A stretch of DNA of 64,000 nucleotides from Bacillaceae bacterium IKA-2 (GTDB taxonomy: Bacteria; Bacillota; Bacilli; Bacillales; Anaerobacillaceae). The stretch's first letter is position 1; every line of letters begins with the position of its first letter. The notes under the pieces are model-generated. The model worked only from the letters and a program-made list of their open reading frames with translations, made no database searches and was not told the DNA's origin. The DNA is taken from the NCBI GenBank assembly GCA_031761875.1, contig CP134492.1, positions 3,720,001-3,784,000 on the forward strand, in the 5' to 3' direction. This document shows positions 25,335-34,671 of this stretch, piece after piece. Both the position numbers and the translations under genes were made by a program.

Positions 25335-25366
25335 AAACCAGGTAAGGCGTACCACTTACCTGGTTT
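25335..25366. terminator. Bidirectional terminator between yugO and yugN
   Basis: A perfect 12-base stem AAACCAGGTAAG/CTTACCTGGTTT between the converging genes; flanking A/T runs are short. Confidence 0.75.
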
Positions 25367-25369
25367 CCA

Positions 25370-25777
25370 TTAACCGAATGTATCCACTAACACTGCTTCA
25401 AGTTCAGTTACTAAGTTTTTTCCTATCAAAACCCATTTTTGTGGGAACTCGCCGTCTTTGTCAACAGGCTCTGAAAATTGATTTACCCACGGGTTTGGAT
25501 CATCGGCGTGGTCGTCTAAACCTTTATTATATACATGCGAAAGTAAAAATGGTCGACCTAACTGGACTATGACTCCCCGTTCATCTAGCTGTCCATCAAT
25601 GGCTGTAAATGGTACTCGTAAAAATAAGTAACTTACTTCATCATCGATTTTGTAATCGAAGTAGCCATGGTCATAATCCCAGTTACCGCCAATGTCATAG
25701 CCTAACGGTTTTAATTTATTTTCCAGATCAATTAATTCAAATTGCCGATTCTCAATTTGTGATGGTAGTTGAAGCAT
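25370..25777 (-). CDS. yugN: YugN-like family protein
   Basis: A 135-residue soluble protein, MLQLPSQIENRQFELIDLENKL at the N-terminus, with GNWDYDHGYFDYK and WVLIGKNLVTELEAVL. Length, sequence and position beside yugO and pgi identify it as YugN, a Bacillaceae family without known function. No catalytic motif is evident. Confidence 0.85.
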   Translation of the reverse strand: MLQLPSQIENRQFELIDLENKLKPLGYDIGGNWDYDHGYFDYKIDDEVSYLFLRVPFTAIDGQLDERGVIVQLGRPFLLSHVYNKGLDDHADDPNPWVNQFSEPVDKDGEFPQKWVLIGKNLVTELEAVLVDTFG

Positions 25778-25953
25778 CGTTTAAACCTCCTATAAAAAAC
25801 TTATTCCTTATAGGTTCTCCAATTTACTGCAAAAAATTTATTTGTTATCTTTAAATTATGTTCATTTTATTTTTCAGTTTGAAAATTCCTTCTATCATTG
25901 TTAATCACATCTATCTCTGATTTAATTGCATCTATCTTAAATTAATTGCATCG

Positions 25954-25985
25954 AAAAAAACCAGCCCTATTAAAAAGGCTGGTTT
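25954..25985 (-). terminator. Terminator of pgi
   Basis: A nine-base stem AAACCAGCC/GGCTGGTTT followed on the minus strand by seven T, nine bases past the pgi stop. Confidence 0.9.
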
Positions 25986-25993
25986 CACTTCTG

Positions 25994-27346
25994 CTATTTT
26001 AATCGTGCTTCTAGTTTCGCTTTCTCCGCCTCATAGCCGGGCTTACCAAGAAGCGCAAAGACATTTTTCTTGTATGCCTCTACACCTGGTTGATCAAATG
26101 GATTTACCCCTAGCAAGTAGCCACTGATCGCACACGCTTTTTCAAGAAAATAAATCATGTAACCCAAGTGATAAGGTGTTAACGCCGGTATAGAGATAAT
26201 TAGGTTAGGTACACCGCCATCGGTATGAGCGAGCATTGTTCCTTGAAATGCTTTTTTGTTAACAAAGTCCATTGTTTTTCCAGCTAAATAATTTAATCCG
26301 TCTAAATCACTAGCTGCCTCTTCAATAATAATTTCTTTTTCAACTTTTTCAACATGAAGAATCGTCTCGAATAAATCGCGGCGACCATCCTGAACATACT
26401 GACCCATTGAATGCAAGTCTGTAGAAAAGTCTACTGAAGCAGGGAAAATTCCTTTTTGGTCTTTTCCTTCACTTTCTCCGTATAACTGCTTCCACCATTC
26501 AGCAACAAAATGTAGCGATGGTTCATAATTTACCATTAATTCAATTGTTTTCCCTTTATTATAAAGGACATTACGAACAGCTGCATATTGATAAGCATTG
26601 TTTGTCTTTAGATCTGGGTTATCTAAGTCTAGGCAGGCTTGTTCTGCTCCTTGCATCATTGCATCGATATCAACACCACTAACCGCAATTGGTAACAATC
26701 CAACAGCTGTTAGTACAGAGAATCTACCGCCAACGTCATCTGGGACAACAAATGACTCGTAACCTTCTTCCGTCGCTAACGTTTTTAAGGCTCCACGTTC
26801 TTTATCAGTCGTCGCATAAATACGTTTACGTGCCTCTTCAACACCATACTTTTTCTCGACGTAATCACGGAAAATCCGGAATGCAATTGCTGGCTCGGTT
26901 GTCGTTCCAGATTTAGAAATGACATTAATAGAAACATCTTTTCCTTCTAGTACGTCTAATAAATCTTTAATATAAGTTGAACTAATATTATGACCGACAA
27001 ATATTACTTGTGGTGTTTTACGAACTTCTTTAGATAATACGTTATAAAATGTGTGGCTTAACGCTTCAATAGCGGCTCTTGCCCCTAAATATGATCCTCC
27101 AATTCCAACTACTAAAAGGACATCCGAATCCCCTTTAATTTTCTCGGCAGCTAACTTAATTCGTGCAAACTCTTCATTATGATAGTTTTTTGGTAAGTCA
27201 ATCCAACCAAGAAATTCATTTCCTGCTCCAGTTTTATTATGTAAGGCAGTGTGAGCCATTGCAACTGCGTCGTCTAAATATGCTACCTCGTGTTCCTGAA
27301 TAAAGCTTACTGCTTTTGAATAGTCAAAATGTAATTTTTCACTCAA
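25994..27346 (-). CDS. pgi: Glucose-6-phosphate isomerase
   Basis: Interconverts glucose-6-phosphate and fructose-6-phosphate in glycolysis and gluconeogenesis. 450 residues, the Bacillus size. Signature segments are [28 protein letters not shown] (phosphate-binding Ser/Thr), the active-site region [13 protein letters not shown], and [12 protein letters not shown]. Own ribosome site (AGGAGG) and terminator, so probably monocistronic. Confidence 0.98.
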   Translation of the reverse strand: MSEKLHFDYSKAVSFIQEHEVAYLDDAVAMAHTALHNKTGAGNEFLGWIDLPKNYHNEEFARIKLAAEKIKGDSDVLLVVGIGGSYLGARAAIEALSHTFYNVLSKEVRKTPQVIFVGHNISSTYIKDLLDVLEGKDVSINVISKSGTTTEPAIAFRIFRDYVEKKYGVEEARKRIYATTDKERGALKTLATEEGYESFVVPDDVGGRFSVLTAVGLLPIAVSGVDIDAMMQGAEQACLDLDNPDLKTNNAYQYAAVRNVLYNKGKTIELMVNYEPSLHFVAEWWKQLYGESEGKDQKGIFPASVDFSTDLHSMGQYVQDGRRDLFETILHVEKVEKEIIIEEAASDLDGLNYLAGKTMDFVNKKAFQGTMLAHTDGGVPNLIISIPALTPYHLGYMIYFLEKACAISGYLLGVNPFDQPGVEAYKKNVFALLGKPGYEAEKAKLEARLK

Positions 27347-27500
27347 TCATAAAACCTCCTAAAGTTTATCTTGCTTAAGTATTATTATTGTCATCATGCT
27401 AGTATATGTGAAGCTAAAACCTTACAACACTCACTTTATAATAAGCAGCCGTACAAATCAAGCTACCTTTTCTCATGTAAGCGTCAACAAAAATGTAATA

Positions 27501-27539
27501 ATAAATAAAAAACATCAGGTCATTTTTTGACCCGATGTT
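27501..27539 (-). terminator. Terminator of the Fe-alcohol dehydrogenase gene
   Basis: A 12-base stem AACATCGGGTCA/TGACCTGATGTT (one G-U pair) over a short loop, followed on the minus strand by TTTTTATTTATT. Confidence 0.85.
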
Positions 27540-27600
27540 CATCACTTTACTTACAGATATGTGTTTCAAAAGGAGGAAAGTAGAACTTTTCAAATCACTT

Positions 27601-28764
27601 CTATAGTGATTTCGTTAAAATCTCAATAACATTTTCCTTATTAAGCTTTTTGAAGTTACCAAATTCGCCTCCGACCATTGCTTTATCGGCAATTAAATTG
27701 ATGTTTGTATCATCAATTTGATAATCTTTTAGCTGACTTGGAGCTCCAAGGCTTTGCCAAAACTGTTCAAGTTTCTCAATTCCCGCTTCAGCAATTTCCA
27801 TGTCTGTTTTTCCGCTAGGGTCTATATTCCAAACACGAATAGCCAATTGAATATGCTTACGTAACCCTAATTCCTTCACGTGACGTAACCATTGTGGATA
27901 GATAATCGCTAAGCCACCTGCATGCGGGATATCGTAAACTGCCGATATCGAATGTTCAATATTATGAGATGCCCAATCTCCCTTTACACCCATTTGCAAA
28001 AAGCCATTTAAAGCAATTGTACCGGAATACAGAATCGTCTCTCGGAGTTCGTGATTTTCAAGATTGTTAAGTAAATTCGGTGTTGCATCAATAACTGTTT
28101 GGAGAACTGCTTCACACATTCTTTCTTGTAATGGCGCATTGGTTGTTGGATGAAAATATTGCTCTAAGACATGTGTCATCATATCGACAACACCATACAC
28201 AGTATGATCCTTTGGAACGGTAAATGTATTCACTGGATCTAAAATTGAGAACTTAGGAAGTGCAAGTGGACTCCCCCAACCATATTTCTCTTTTGTTTCC
28301 CAATTGGTGATAACAGAGTTTGCATTCATTTCTGAACCTGTCGCCGCTAGCGTTAGTACCGTTCCAAACGGCACAGCTTCTTTCGGACGATGTTTTCTAG
28401 TAACAATATCCCAAGCATCACCTTCATATTTTGCACCTACAGCAATGGCCTTTGTGCAATCGATAACACTACCACCACCAACAGCCAAGATAAAGTCAAT
28501 TTGTTCTTTTTTACAAATATCCACACCTTTATGGACTGTCGTTAATCTCGGATTAGGTTCAACTCCAGCTAATTCAAAAACTTCAGAGCCAACAATTTTT
28601 AACTGTTCAAGAACACTTTCATATAAACCATTTTTCTTAATACTTCCTCCTCCATAAACAAGGAGCACCTTTTTTCCGTATTTCGGGACTTCCTTTTGAA
28701 GCTGTTCTATTTGACCTTTACCAAAAATTAATTTCGTTGGATTTTGAAAAATAAAGTTATCCAC
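27601..28764 (-). CDS. yugJ: Iron-containing alcohol dehydrogenase (NADH-dependent butanol dehydrogenase type)
   Basis: A group III alcohol dehydrogenase, 387 residues, reducing aldehydes with NAD(P)H. Features: GKGQIEQL at the N-terminus, the dinucleotide-binding [15 protein letters not shown], and the metal-binding histidines in [15 protein letters not shown] and [20 protein letters not shown]. The start is GTG at 28764 with AAAGGAAG upstream. B. subtilis has two such genes, yugJ and yugK, at this place; only one is present here, and its length fits YugJ. Confidence 0.92.
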   Translation of the reverse strand: MDNFIFQNPTKLIFGKGQIEQLQKEVPKYGKKVLLVYGGGSIKKNGLYESVLEQLKIVGSEVFELAGVEPNPRLTTVHKGVDICKKEQIDFILAVGGGSVIDCTKAIAVGAKYEGDAWDIVTRKHRPKEAVPFGTVLTLAATGSEMNANSVITNWETKEKYGWGSPLALPKFSILDPVNTFTVPKDHTVYGVVDMMTHVLEQYFHPTTNAPLQERMCEAVLQTVIDATPNLLNNLENHELRETILYSGTIALNGFLQMGVKGDWASHNIEHSISAVYDIPHAGGLAIIYPQWLRHVKELGLRKHIQLAIRVWNIDPSGKTDMEIAEAGIEKLEQFWQSLGAPSQLKDYQIDDTNINLIADKAMVGGEFGNFKKLNKENVIEILTKSL

Positions 28765-29080
28765 TACAAGAACACTTCCTTTCTACTGACTATTATGTAC
28801 GATTTTAGTTTTTTACGTAAAGTAATAAGGCGTCGTAAAGAAAATAAAAGATCAAAGATCATTATTAAATATCTTCTTTATGAAATTCAAATTACCAAAA
28901 TGTATAAATATCGCAGTTGTTTGTCATTCTAACAGTAGAAGCAGTTACGCTTCTTTTGCTATCACTCAAAGTACGGTAGCGAGTTGACGGATAAGAAAAA
29001 CTTACATACGCTCATATGCGCTATGGCAAGTTCTTCTAGTACTAGAATTTACGATTCCCCTGTTTAAGGAGGTGAGAGAA
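28765..29080. other. Intergenic region between yugJ and yuzA
   Basis: Divergent promoter region. It holds a small hairpin AGAAGC/GCTTCT (28937-28954) followed by TTTGC. An open frame of 45-62 codons on the plus strand has no ribosome site and is not called. Nothing else recognised. Confidence 0.4.
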
Positions 29081-29308
29081 ATGAGCGGAATTCAACGCGT
29101 TGCTTTAGTTCTTGTAATTATTGGTGCAGTTAATTGGGGCTTAATTGGGTTCTTTCGCTTCGATTTAGTTGCTGCTATCTTTGGTGGTCAAGCAGCCGGA
29201 TTTTCAAGAATTATTTATGCATTAGTTGGACTTGCTGGCTTATATTCTATTTCGATCCTTTTCAAGCCTGATGAGGAACTAGCAAGAAGTCCACAACCTG
29301 AAAGATAG
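29081..29308 (+). CDS. yuzA: DUF378 family membrane protein (YuzA-like)
   Basis: A 75-residue protein with two membrane helices: MSGIQRVALVLVIIGAVNWG and a second ending GLAGLYSISILF. The GAVNWGLIGFF segment is the DUF378 signature. The ATG at 29081 follows AAGGAGGTGA; the GTG at 29072 lies inside that ribosome site. Function unknown. Position between yugJ and yugI matches B. subtilis yuzA. Confidence 0.88.
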   Translation: MSGIQRVALVLVIIGAVNWGLIGFFRFDLVAAIFGGQAAGFSRIIYALVGLAGLYSISILFKPDEELARSPQPER

Positions 29309-29322
29309 CCTTCTTTCGACTG

Positions 29323-29348
29323 GGCACTCACTTATTGAGTGCCTTTTT
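29323..29348 (+). terminator. Terminator of yuzA
   Basis: Eight-base stem GGCACTCA/TGAGTGCC with a five-base loop and five T. Confidence 0.9.
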
Positions 29349-29397
29349 ATTGTATTAAAAAACAACCGAACTACAAAAGTTCGATTGTACTCTAAAA

Positions 29398-29823
29398 TTA
29401 TTTTTTTGTACGTTTGTTTAAATCAGCTTGAATTTCATTTGACTGTTTTAACCACGTTTTTAATTTTTCTTCTAACGTATTAAAACCTTGACCCTTGTCT
29501 TGACTACTACCTTTTGATTCCATCTTTTTAGGCTTATCAAAACGCGGCTTTGCTGCCGGACGAACTGGTCTCTCTGGCGCTTCAACAGTTTCACGAATTG
29601 AAAGCGAAATTTTCCCTGTATCTTCGTCAACACTCATAATTTTCACTTTAACTTCACTACCAACAGATAGGATGTCATTAATATCTTTAACAAATCCGTG
29701 AGCAACTTGAGAAATATGAACTAAACCTTGCTTTTTTTCATCAAGAGCTACAAAAGCTCCAAAAGGTTTAATACCTGTAACTTTACCTTCTACTATATTT
29801 CCAACTTCTAATTGACCCGACAT
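29398..29823 (-). CDS. yugI: S1 RNA-binding domain protein (YugI, general stress protein 13 type)
   Basis: A 141-residue protein. The S1 domain covers residues 4-75 (VGNIVEGKVTGIKPFGAFVAL, GLVHISQVAH, VKVKIMSVDEDTGKISLSIR), followed by a basic, proline-rich linker and a charged C-terminal tail. S1 proteins of this kind associate with ribosomes or mRNA. Ribosome site AGGAGTTG; gene order as in B. subtilis. Confidence 0.92.
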   Translation of the reverse strand: MSGQLEVGNIVEGKVTGIKPFGAFVALDEKKQGLVHISQVAHGFVKDINDILSVGSEVKVKIMSVDEDTGKISLSIRETVEAPERPVRPAAKPRFDKPKKMESKGSSQDKGQGFNTLEEKLKTWLKQSNEIQADLNKRTKK

Positions 29824-29909
29824 GAAAACAACTCCTAATATTTTTTAACTTATTTAGTATAGCATATATTTAATAATAAAAAAAGCAGTTACTTTCGATA
29901 ATTCCACAT

Positions 29910-29938
29910 AATGATCTGATATCAGATCATTTTTTTTG
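29910..29938 (+). terminator. Orphan plus-strand terminator
   Basis: An 11-base perfect palindromic stem AATGATCTGAT/ATCAGATCATT is followed on the plus strand by eight T. No plus-strand gene lies upstream within 600 bases apart from yuzA, which has its own terminator. Confidence 0.55.
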
Positions 29939-30094
29939 AAAATTGCCTATAATCTTTATTTTTTAGACTCTTTGAAGCATTTTTAATAGTCTCTTTACCG
30001 TTAAGGTAAGTCAAACTCATTTGTGAATATAGAAAATCTGTTAATTTGACAAGATTAAACTACTATAATGAGCTTTTTCTTTGTATTTTTACAT

Positions 30095-31249
30095 TTATTT
30101 GGAATTAATTTCCGTATCGTAAGTTTTTCCAAAAGATATTTCTTTTTCTACCATTTTAAGATCTAATTTTTTTTCAAATTTATTAATAATAAAAAGCTCC
30201 TGAGGAGTTATTAAAGTAATAACTTCTCCTTTCTTACCCATTCTGCCAGTTCGACCAGCTCGGTGTACATACGCATCTTCATTAACAGGGGGATGAAGAT
30301 TGATAATATGTGTGACATCGTCTACATCTAGACCTCTTGACGCGATATCTGAGGCCACAATTATTTCGACTTCTCCATTTTGAATTTGTTGCATCACCTT
30401 TGCTCGTTGTATTTTGTCACTATCACTCGATAACGCCGCTACTTTCATGCCTTTATATTCAAATTTCTTTACAGTTTCAGCAACTTTATCTAAATGGTTA
30501 ACAAAAATAATTCCTCGTTTTATATCTAAACTATGGACAAGACGTCTTGCTATATCAATTCGTTCACGATCATCACATTTTAAAAATCCATGCTGTACAG
30601 TTACTGTCTCAAGCTTTTCATCGCTAGATACATATGTCACTGTATCTCGGATAATCGCTTCAATATCAGTCATTAAGTCAGCAAGAATTGTTGCTGAAAA
30701 AAATAGATATTTCGAACCTTTATCCATCCGTTTTGTCATTTCCAGAAATGATCGTCTGGTTTCTCGTTCTTGAAGTATCCGATCTGCTTCATCAACAACA
30801 ATCATCTTACATTGATGAATTTTCAGCTTTTTTTGTTGGGCAAGTTCTAATACTCGACCAGGTGTCCCTACAATAACTTGAGGTTTCTGTTTTTTTAATT
30901 TTTCTATCTGCCTTTTAATGTTAGCATTACCAATAAAAACATCTACTTGAATATTCGTTTCCTCAACAAGTTCTTCCATTACCCGATAAATTTGCATCGC
31001 TAACTCTTGAGTTGGCGCTAGTATCATTGCTTGCAATTCCTTATTATTTTCATCAAGTTTCGTCAATAGCGGTAATAGGTAAGCTAACGTTTTACCAGAT
31101 CCAGTTTTCGATCTTCCAATCACATTTTCTCCAGCTAATATTTTGGGAATTGCTTCATGTTGTATATTTGTCGGTGTCACAATCTTCATTTTTTCTAAAC
31201 CTTTATATAAAAAAGGAGCTAATTCATATTGTGTAAATATTTTTTCCAT
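30095..31249 (-). CDS. DEAD-box RNA helicase (single core, YfmL-like)
   Basis: An ATP-dependent RNA helicase of 384 residues, almost only the two RecA-like domains. Visible motifs are Q (VTPTNIQHEAIP), I (RSKTGSGKT), Ia (APTQELAMQ), II (VDEADRIL), III (SAT), IV-V (IIFVNHLDKVAE, ASDIASRGLDVDDV) and VI (HRAGRTGRMG). The short C-terminus argues against CshA or DbpA and fits YfmL, which helps ribosome assembly in B. subtilis; I hold that name tentative. It is not part of the B. subtilis yug order, so it was inserted or moved here. Confidence 0.92.
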   Translation of the reverse strand: MEKIFTQYELAPFLYKGLEKMKIVTPTNIQHEAIPKILAGENVIGRSKTGSGKTLAYLLPLLTKLDENNKELQAMILAPTQELAMQIYRVMEELVEETNIQVDVFIGNANIKRQIEKLKKQKPQVIVGTPGRVLELAQQKKLKIHQCKMIVVDEADRILQERETRRSFLEMTKRMDKGSKYLFFSATILADLMTDIEAIIRDTVTYVSSDEKLETVTVQHGFLKCDDRERIDIARRLVHSLDIKRGIIFVNHLDKVAETVKKFEYKGMKVAALSSDSDKIQRAKVMQQIQNGEVEIIVASDIASRGLDVDDVTHIINLHPPVNEDAYVHRAGRTGRMGKKGEVITLITPQELFIINKFEKKLDLKMVEKEISFGKTYDTEINSK

Positions 31250-31342
31250 TTATATCGCCCTTTCAATCCGTTAATTTCCTCTACTAGCTACTATACCTAA
31301 AAGATACAAAAAGAACAAATACTATAGAAAAGCATAAGTACC

Positions 31343-31922
31343 CCTTCGGACAAGATTGCGCTTTCCACTCTTCGTCTAGTCCGAACACAGAACACCTTCG
31401 GACAAGATCGTACTCTCCACCCTTCGTCCTGTCCGAACAAGGCACACCTTCGGACAAGATCGCACTTTCCACCCTTCGTCCTGTCCGAACAAGGCACACC
31501 TTCGGACAAGATTGCGCTTTCCACTCTTCGTCCTTTCCGAACAAGGCACACCTTCGGACAAGATCGTACTTTCCACTCTTCGTCCTGTCCGAACAAGGCA
31601 CACCTTCGGACAAGATTGAGCTTTCCACCCTTCGACCTGTCCGAACAAGGCACACCTTCGGACAAGATTGAGCTTTCCACCCTTCGACCTGTCCGAACAC
31701 AGAACACCTTCGGACAAGATCGTACTTTCCACTCTTCGTCCTGTCCGAATAAGGCACACCTTCGGACAAGATTGAGCTTTCCACCCTTCGTCCTGTCCGA
31801 ACACAGTACCCCTTCGGACAAGATTGCGCTTTCCACTCTTCGTCTAGTCCGAACACAGTACCCCTTCGGACAAGATCGTACTTTCCAATCTTCGTCTAGT
31901 CCGAACACAGAACACCTTCGGA
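31343..31922. repeat. Tandem array of eleven 52-bp units
   Basis: Eleven complete 52-base units (31343, 31395, 31447 and so on to 31863) and an eight-base partial at 31915. Each unit starts CCTTCGGACAAGAT, has CTTTCCA(C/A)(C/T)CTTCG in the middle and (C/A)(T/G)(G/T)TCCGAA near its end. TCGGACA and TGTCCGA arms make each unit and each unit junction potentially hairpin-forming. Units differ at a few positions and fall into subtypes (ends GGCACA, CAGAACA, CAGTACC). Because 52 is not a multiple of three, all three minus-strand frames are open without meaning; I call no gene here. Confidence 0.95.
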
Positions 31923-32005
31923 AGCTGCTTTGAAGTAGCTCACTGCTCTGTTCTGTCTTGAAGCTAGACAAAGGGAAGCACAAGCGCATAATCCCGCCTA
32001 GTAGC
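31923..32005. repeat. Dispersed repeat R2, partial copy E
   Basis: GAAGTAGCTCACTG, then TGTCTTGAAGCTAGACA and AAGCACAAGCGC match the tail of R2 copies A and B. It sits directly after the 52-bp array. Confidence 0.6.
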
Positions 32006-32050
32006 TTACTAGGCACCTTTCTTAGCTAAATTGTTTATATTTTCTTGCTT

Positions 32051-32126
32051 GAATGAATTTCATAATGCAGATTCTGCGCCACTAGGTAGCTTGATGTGGC
32101 TAGTTTTTGGTTTATGAAATTCATTC
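32051..32126. repeat. MITE-like repeat R1, copy 5 (short form, 76 bp)
   Basis: Perfect 15-base ends GAATGAATTTCATAA (32051-32065) and TTATGAAATTCATTC (32112-32126) around GCAGATTCTGCGCCACTAGG and TGATGTGGCTAG. Lacks the CTACATCTAGTTGAA hairpin of the long form. Confidence 0.88.
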
Positions 32127-32216
32127 GCTTTTGTAAAAAAAGTTTTTTTTAATGAATAAAACTAGTGATGTTGGTAAAGATATAGATGTATACAATTTAG
32201 TATTCCCCCTATTTAA

Positions 32217-32248
32217 GCGAAACTCAATATTGAGTTTCGCTTTTTTTT
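32217..32248 (+). terminator. Orphan plus-strand terminator
   Basis: A 24-base perfect palindrome (12-base arm GCGAAACTCAAT) followed by eight T on the plus strand, with no plus-strand gene upstream. It may close a small unannotated transcript or be a relic. Confidence 0.6.
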
Positions 32249-32279
32249 GTTTGTCCTGTATTAAAGACAACCAATAGTC

Positions 32280-32314
32280 AAAAAAAAAAGCAACTAGTTA
32301 CCTAACTAGTCGCT
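32280..32314 (-). terminator. Terminator of the alaR-alaT operon
   Basis: Stem AGCGACTAGTTA/TAACTAGTTGCT on the minus strand (one wobble) followed by nine T, 13 bases after the alaT stop. Confidence 0.88.
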
Positions 32315-32326
32315 CGCAATTTTCAT

Positions 32327-33502
32327 TTATAACTTTTCCATAAATCGCCCTATTCTAGTAACAGCTTCTTTTAAATTATCTAACGAAGTTGCATAGGAAC
32401 AACGAATATGCCCTTCACCACCACTACCAAAAACATGCCCTGGTACAACGGCGACTCGTTCTTCTAATAGAAGTTGTTCAGCAAATTTCTCTGAAGTTAA
32501 CCCTGTTCCTTTAATAGAAGGAAATGCATAAAATGCTCCGCCAGGATTGTGGCACGGAAGTCCAATTTCTTGAAATGACTTGACGATGTAATTACGACGC
32601 TGTTTATAACTTTGCACCATCTTCCTCACATCTTCCATACCATTTTGAAGAGCCTCTATCGCAGCGTGTTGCGCCATAGTTGGAGCACACATCATCGAAT
32701 ATTGATGGATTTTTAACATTGCACTGATGATATCAGCTGGCCCTGTAACAAAACCTAAACGCCAACCCGTCATAGCAAATGCTTTGGAGAAACCTGATAT
32801 AATAATCGTTCGTTCTCTCATATCTTTAATGTTTGCAATACTCGCATGCTTACCGTCGTAAGTCATTTCTGCATAAATTTCATCGGAAAGAACAATCAAA
32901 TCATGTTCTTCAACAATTTTAGCAATTTCCAAAAGCTCCTCACTAGTCATTGTTGAACCAGTTGGGTTGTTAGGAAAACTTAACATAATTGCCTTTGTTT
33001 TTGGTGTAATCGCGTTAATCAATTGAGTGGGTGTTAGTCGAAAGTTTGATTCAACCGTTGTCGCTACAGAAATAGGCTTCCCACCTGAAAGAGTAACTAA
33101 CGGGGCATAGGAAACAAAAGTCGGTTCAACAACTATAACCTCATCACCTGGATCTATAATGGCACGTAAGGCAATGTCAATCGCTTCACTGGCTCCAACA
33201 GTTACAATGATCTCTTCGTCGGGGTTGTAGCTTAATTGAAACTGTTTTCTCAGATAATTAGCTATACCAACTCTCAACTCATACATGCCTGCATTGGCAG
33301 TGTATGACGTGTATCCCCTTTCCAAAGATGATATACAGGCTTCACGAATAACCCATGGTGTAATAAAATCTGGTTCACCAACCCCAAGCGAAATGATATT
33401 ATCCATTGATGTGGCTAAATCAAAAAATTTACGGATCCCAGATGGCTGGATTTCATTGACAAGCTTTGACGTTCTAATACTTTTTTTTAATTTTGCTGTC
33501 AT
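32327..33502 (-). CDS. alaT: Class I/II PLP aminotransferase (AlaT-like)
   Basis: A 391-residue cytoplasmic aminotransferase; the B. subtilis orthologue YugH/AlaT is an alanine transaminase. Features: SLGVGEPDF near the N-terminus, FPNNPTGS, LSDEIYAEMTYDG, and the PLP-binding lysine in IISGFSKAFAMTGWRLGF. The start overlaps the alaR stop by four bases (ATGA), so the genes are translationally coupled. Confidence 0.92.
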   Translation of the reverse strand: MTAKLKKSIRTSKLVNEIQPSGIRKFFDLATSMDNIISLGVGEPDFITPWVIREACISSLERGYTSYTANAGMYELRVGIANYLRKQFQLSYNPDEEIIVTVGASEAIDIALRAIIDPGDEVIVVEPTFVSYAPLVTLSGGKPISVATTVESNFRLTPTQLINAITPKTKAIMLSFPNNPTGSTMTSEELLEIAKIVEEHDLIVLSDEIYAEMTYDGKHASIANIKDMRERTIIISGFSKAFAMTGWRLGFVTGPADIISAMLKIHQYSMMCAPTMAQHAAIEALQNGMEDVRKMVQSYKQRRNYIVKSFQEIGLPCHNPGGAFYAFPSIKGTGLTSEKFAEQLLLEERVAVVPGHVFGSGGEGHIRCSYATSLDNLKEAVTRIGRFMEKL

Positions 33503-33993
33503 GGAGTTATCACGATCCTATGATCCCGATCATTATCACCAAAAGTAACTCCGTCGTGCTTATACTTCTTTAGTTGGAAATGAGTTGTTGTAGAAATAAC
33601 AGAATCAATAGTTGATAGTTTATCAGACACGAAACGAGCGACCTCGTTCATCGTTTTTCCTTCGATCACAACTGATAAGTCATACGCACCTGACATTAAA
33701 TATAGTGCTCTCACTTCTGAAAAACGATATATTCGTTCGGCAACATCATCAAAACCAACACCACGCTTTGGTGTAACTTTTACATCAATCATCGCTGTAA
33801 CTGTTTCTGTTGAAGTAACTTTAGTCCAATCAATAACAGTTGCGTAACCTAAAATTACCTTTCTTTCTTCTAATTCTTTAATGATTAATGCTGTTTCTTC
33901 AACTGATAAATCAACCATCTTCGCTAATTCAGCAACAGAAATCCTTGCATTTTCTTCAATTAAATGTAATATTTCTTGATCTTTTTCGTCCAA
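33499..33993 (-). CDS. alaR: Lrp/AsnC family regulator (AlaR-like)
   Basis: A 164-residue regulator. The N-terminal helix-turn-helix MDEKDQEILHLIEENARISVAELAKM is followed by a RAM ligand-binding domain (residues 70-150). In B. subtilis AlaR activates the alaR-alaT operon in response to alanine; the same gene order here supports that role. Ribosome site AAGGGGGACTT. Confidence 0.9.
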   Translation of the reverse strand: MDEKDQEILHLIEENARISVAELAKMVDLSVEETALIIKELEERKVILGYATVIDWTKVTSTETVTAMIDVKVTPKRGVGFDDVAERIYRFSEVRALYLMSGAYDLSVVIEGKTMNEVARFVSDKLSTIDSVISTTTHFQLKKYKHDGVTFGDNDRDHRIVITP

Positions 33994-34377
33994 AAGAAGT
34001 CCCCCTTATCTTGCAATAAAAATAATTTATGGAATACATCATATCATAATTAAAACTAACATGTGACTAACTTTTAGTTAATTCTGAACTTTTTGAAGTT
34101 ATGAACGACTATAATTGAAGATTTTATAATAAAAGGATGAATATTTGCAATCATTATAGTTTGCACTATAGTGATAGTGTAATGTATAATAACTACAGAA
34201 CCTACGACAGTTATTAATTAGGGTTTTGAAAGAAAATAACCGATCAAAGATCATTCAAATAGACCATCTTTACTGAACCATTATTTTTCGGATGCAATTT
34301 ACTTAAATTAAAAGAACCTCAAGGAAATCACAGTTCCCCAAGGCTCTTCATTAGTTTATCTCTTTAAACAGTTTCCC
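33994..34377. other. Intergenic region between alaR and fixX
   Basis: AT-rich upstream region of alaR. TTTGCACTATAGTG followed by ATAGTGTAATG (about 34161-34186) is a partly symmetrical stretch that might bind AlaR. A terminator for fixX is at its left end. No gene seen. Confidence 0.4.
34310..34350 (-). terminator. Terminator of the fixABCX operon
   Basis: On the minus strand an AAGAGCCTTGGGGAA arm pairs with TTTCCTTGAGGTTCTT (wobbles) and is followed by TTAATT. It lies 27 bases after the fixX stop. Confidence 0.75.
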
Positions 34378-34671
34378 TTAAGCTAAACGGAAAACAATGC
34401 CGTGACCGCCTTTTGGATACTCCCATTTAATATTATCGTTAGGACAGCCAATACGACAGCTTCCGCACTCATGACAAGCTTCGTAACCAACAAACATACG
34501 GCTTGCGTCGCCTTCCCATTTGTATACTTCACCTGGGCAGAATATTGTACAAATCTTGTCATCACAGTTAATTAAACATTCCTGATGGTCTAAGATTGTT
34601 AAATGAGATTTTTTATCTGCTTTATAGCGGATGAGATACATTTTCTCTTCGATAGTCATAGGCTTTGCCAT
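34378..34671 (-). CDS. fixX: Ferredoxin-like protein FixX
   Basis: A 97-residue ferredoxin-type subunit of the FixABCX complex. The ATG at 34671 overlaps the fixC stop (TAATG). The cysteine pattern is DHQECLINCDDKICTIFCPGEV and, further on, CHECGSCRIGCP, suited to [4Fe-4S] binding. FixX passes electrons between the FixC flavin and the quinone pool. The last gene of the operon. Confidence 0.93.
   Translation of the reverse strand: MAKPMTIEEKMYLIRYKADKKSHLTILDHQECLINCDDKICTIFCPGEVYKWEGDASRMFVGYEACHECGSCRIGCPNDNIKWEYPKGGHGIVFRLA

Noticed and set aside
28744-28932. Plus-strand frame of 62 codons, basic
   Set aside because: No ribosome site before any start; it overlaps the 5' end of the alcohol dehydrogenase gene; no recognisable family.
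31343-31922. Possible CRISPR array
   Set aside because: Units are contiguous with no unique spacers, and no cas gene is present.
31284-32016. Three overlapping minus-strand open frames of 142-239 codons with repeated text such as ESAILSEGV and SCPKV
   Set aside because: They are the three frames of the 52-bp tandem array. The unit contains no stop codon and its length is not a multiple of three, so every frame stays open. No ribosome sites and no protein-like composition.
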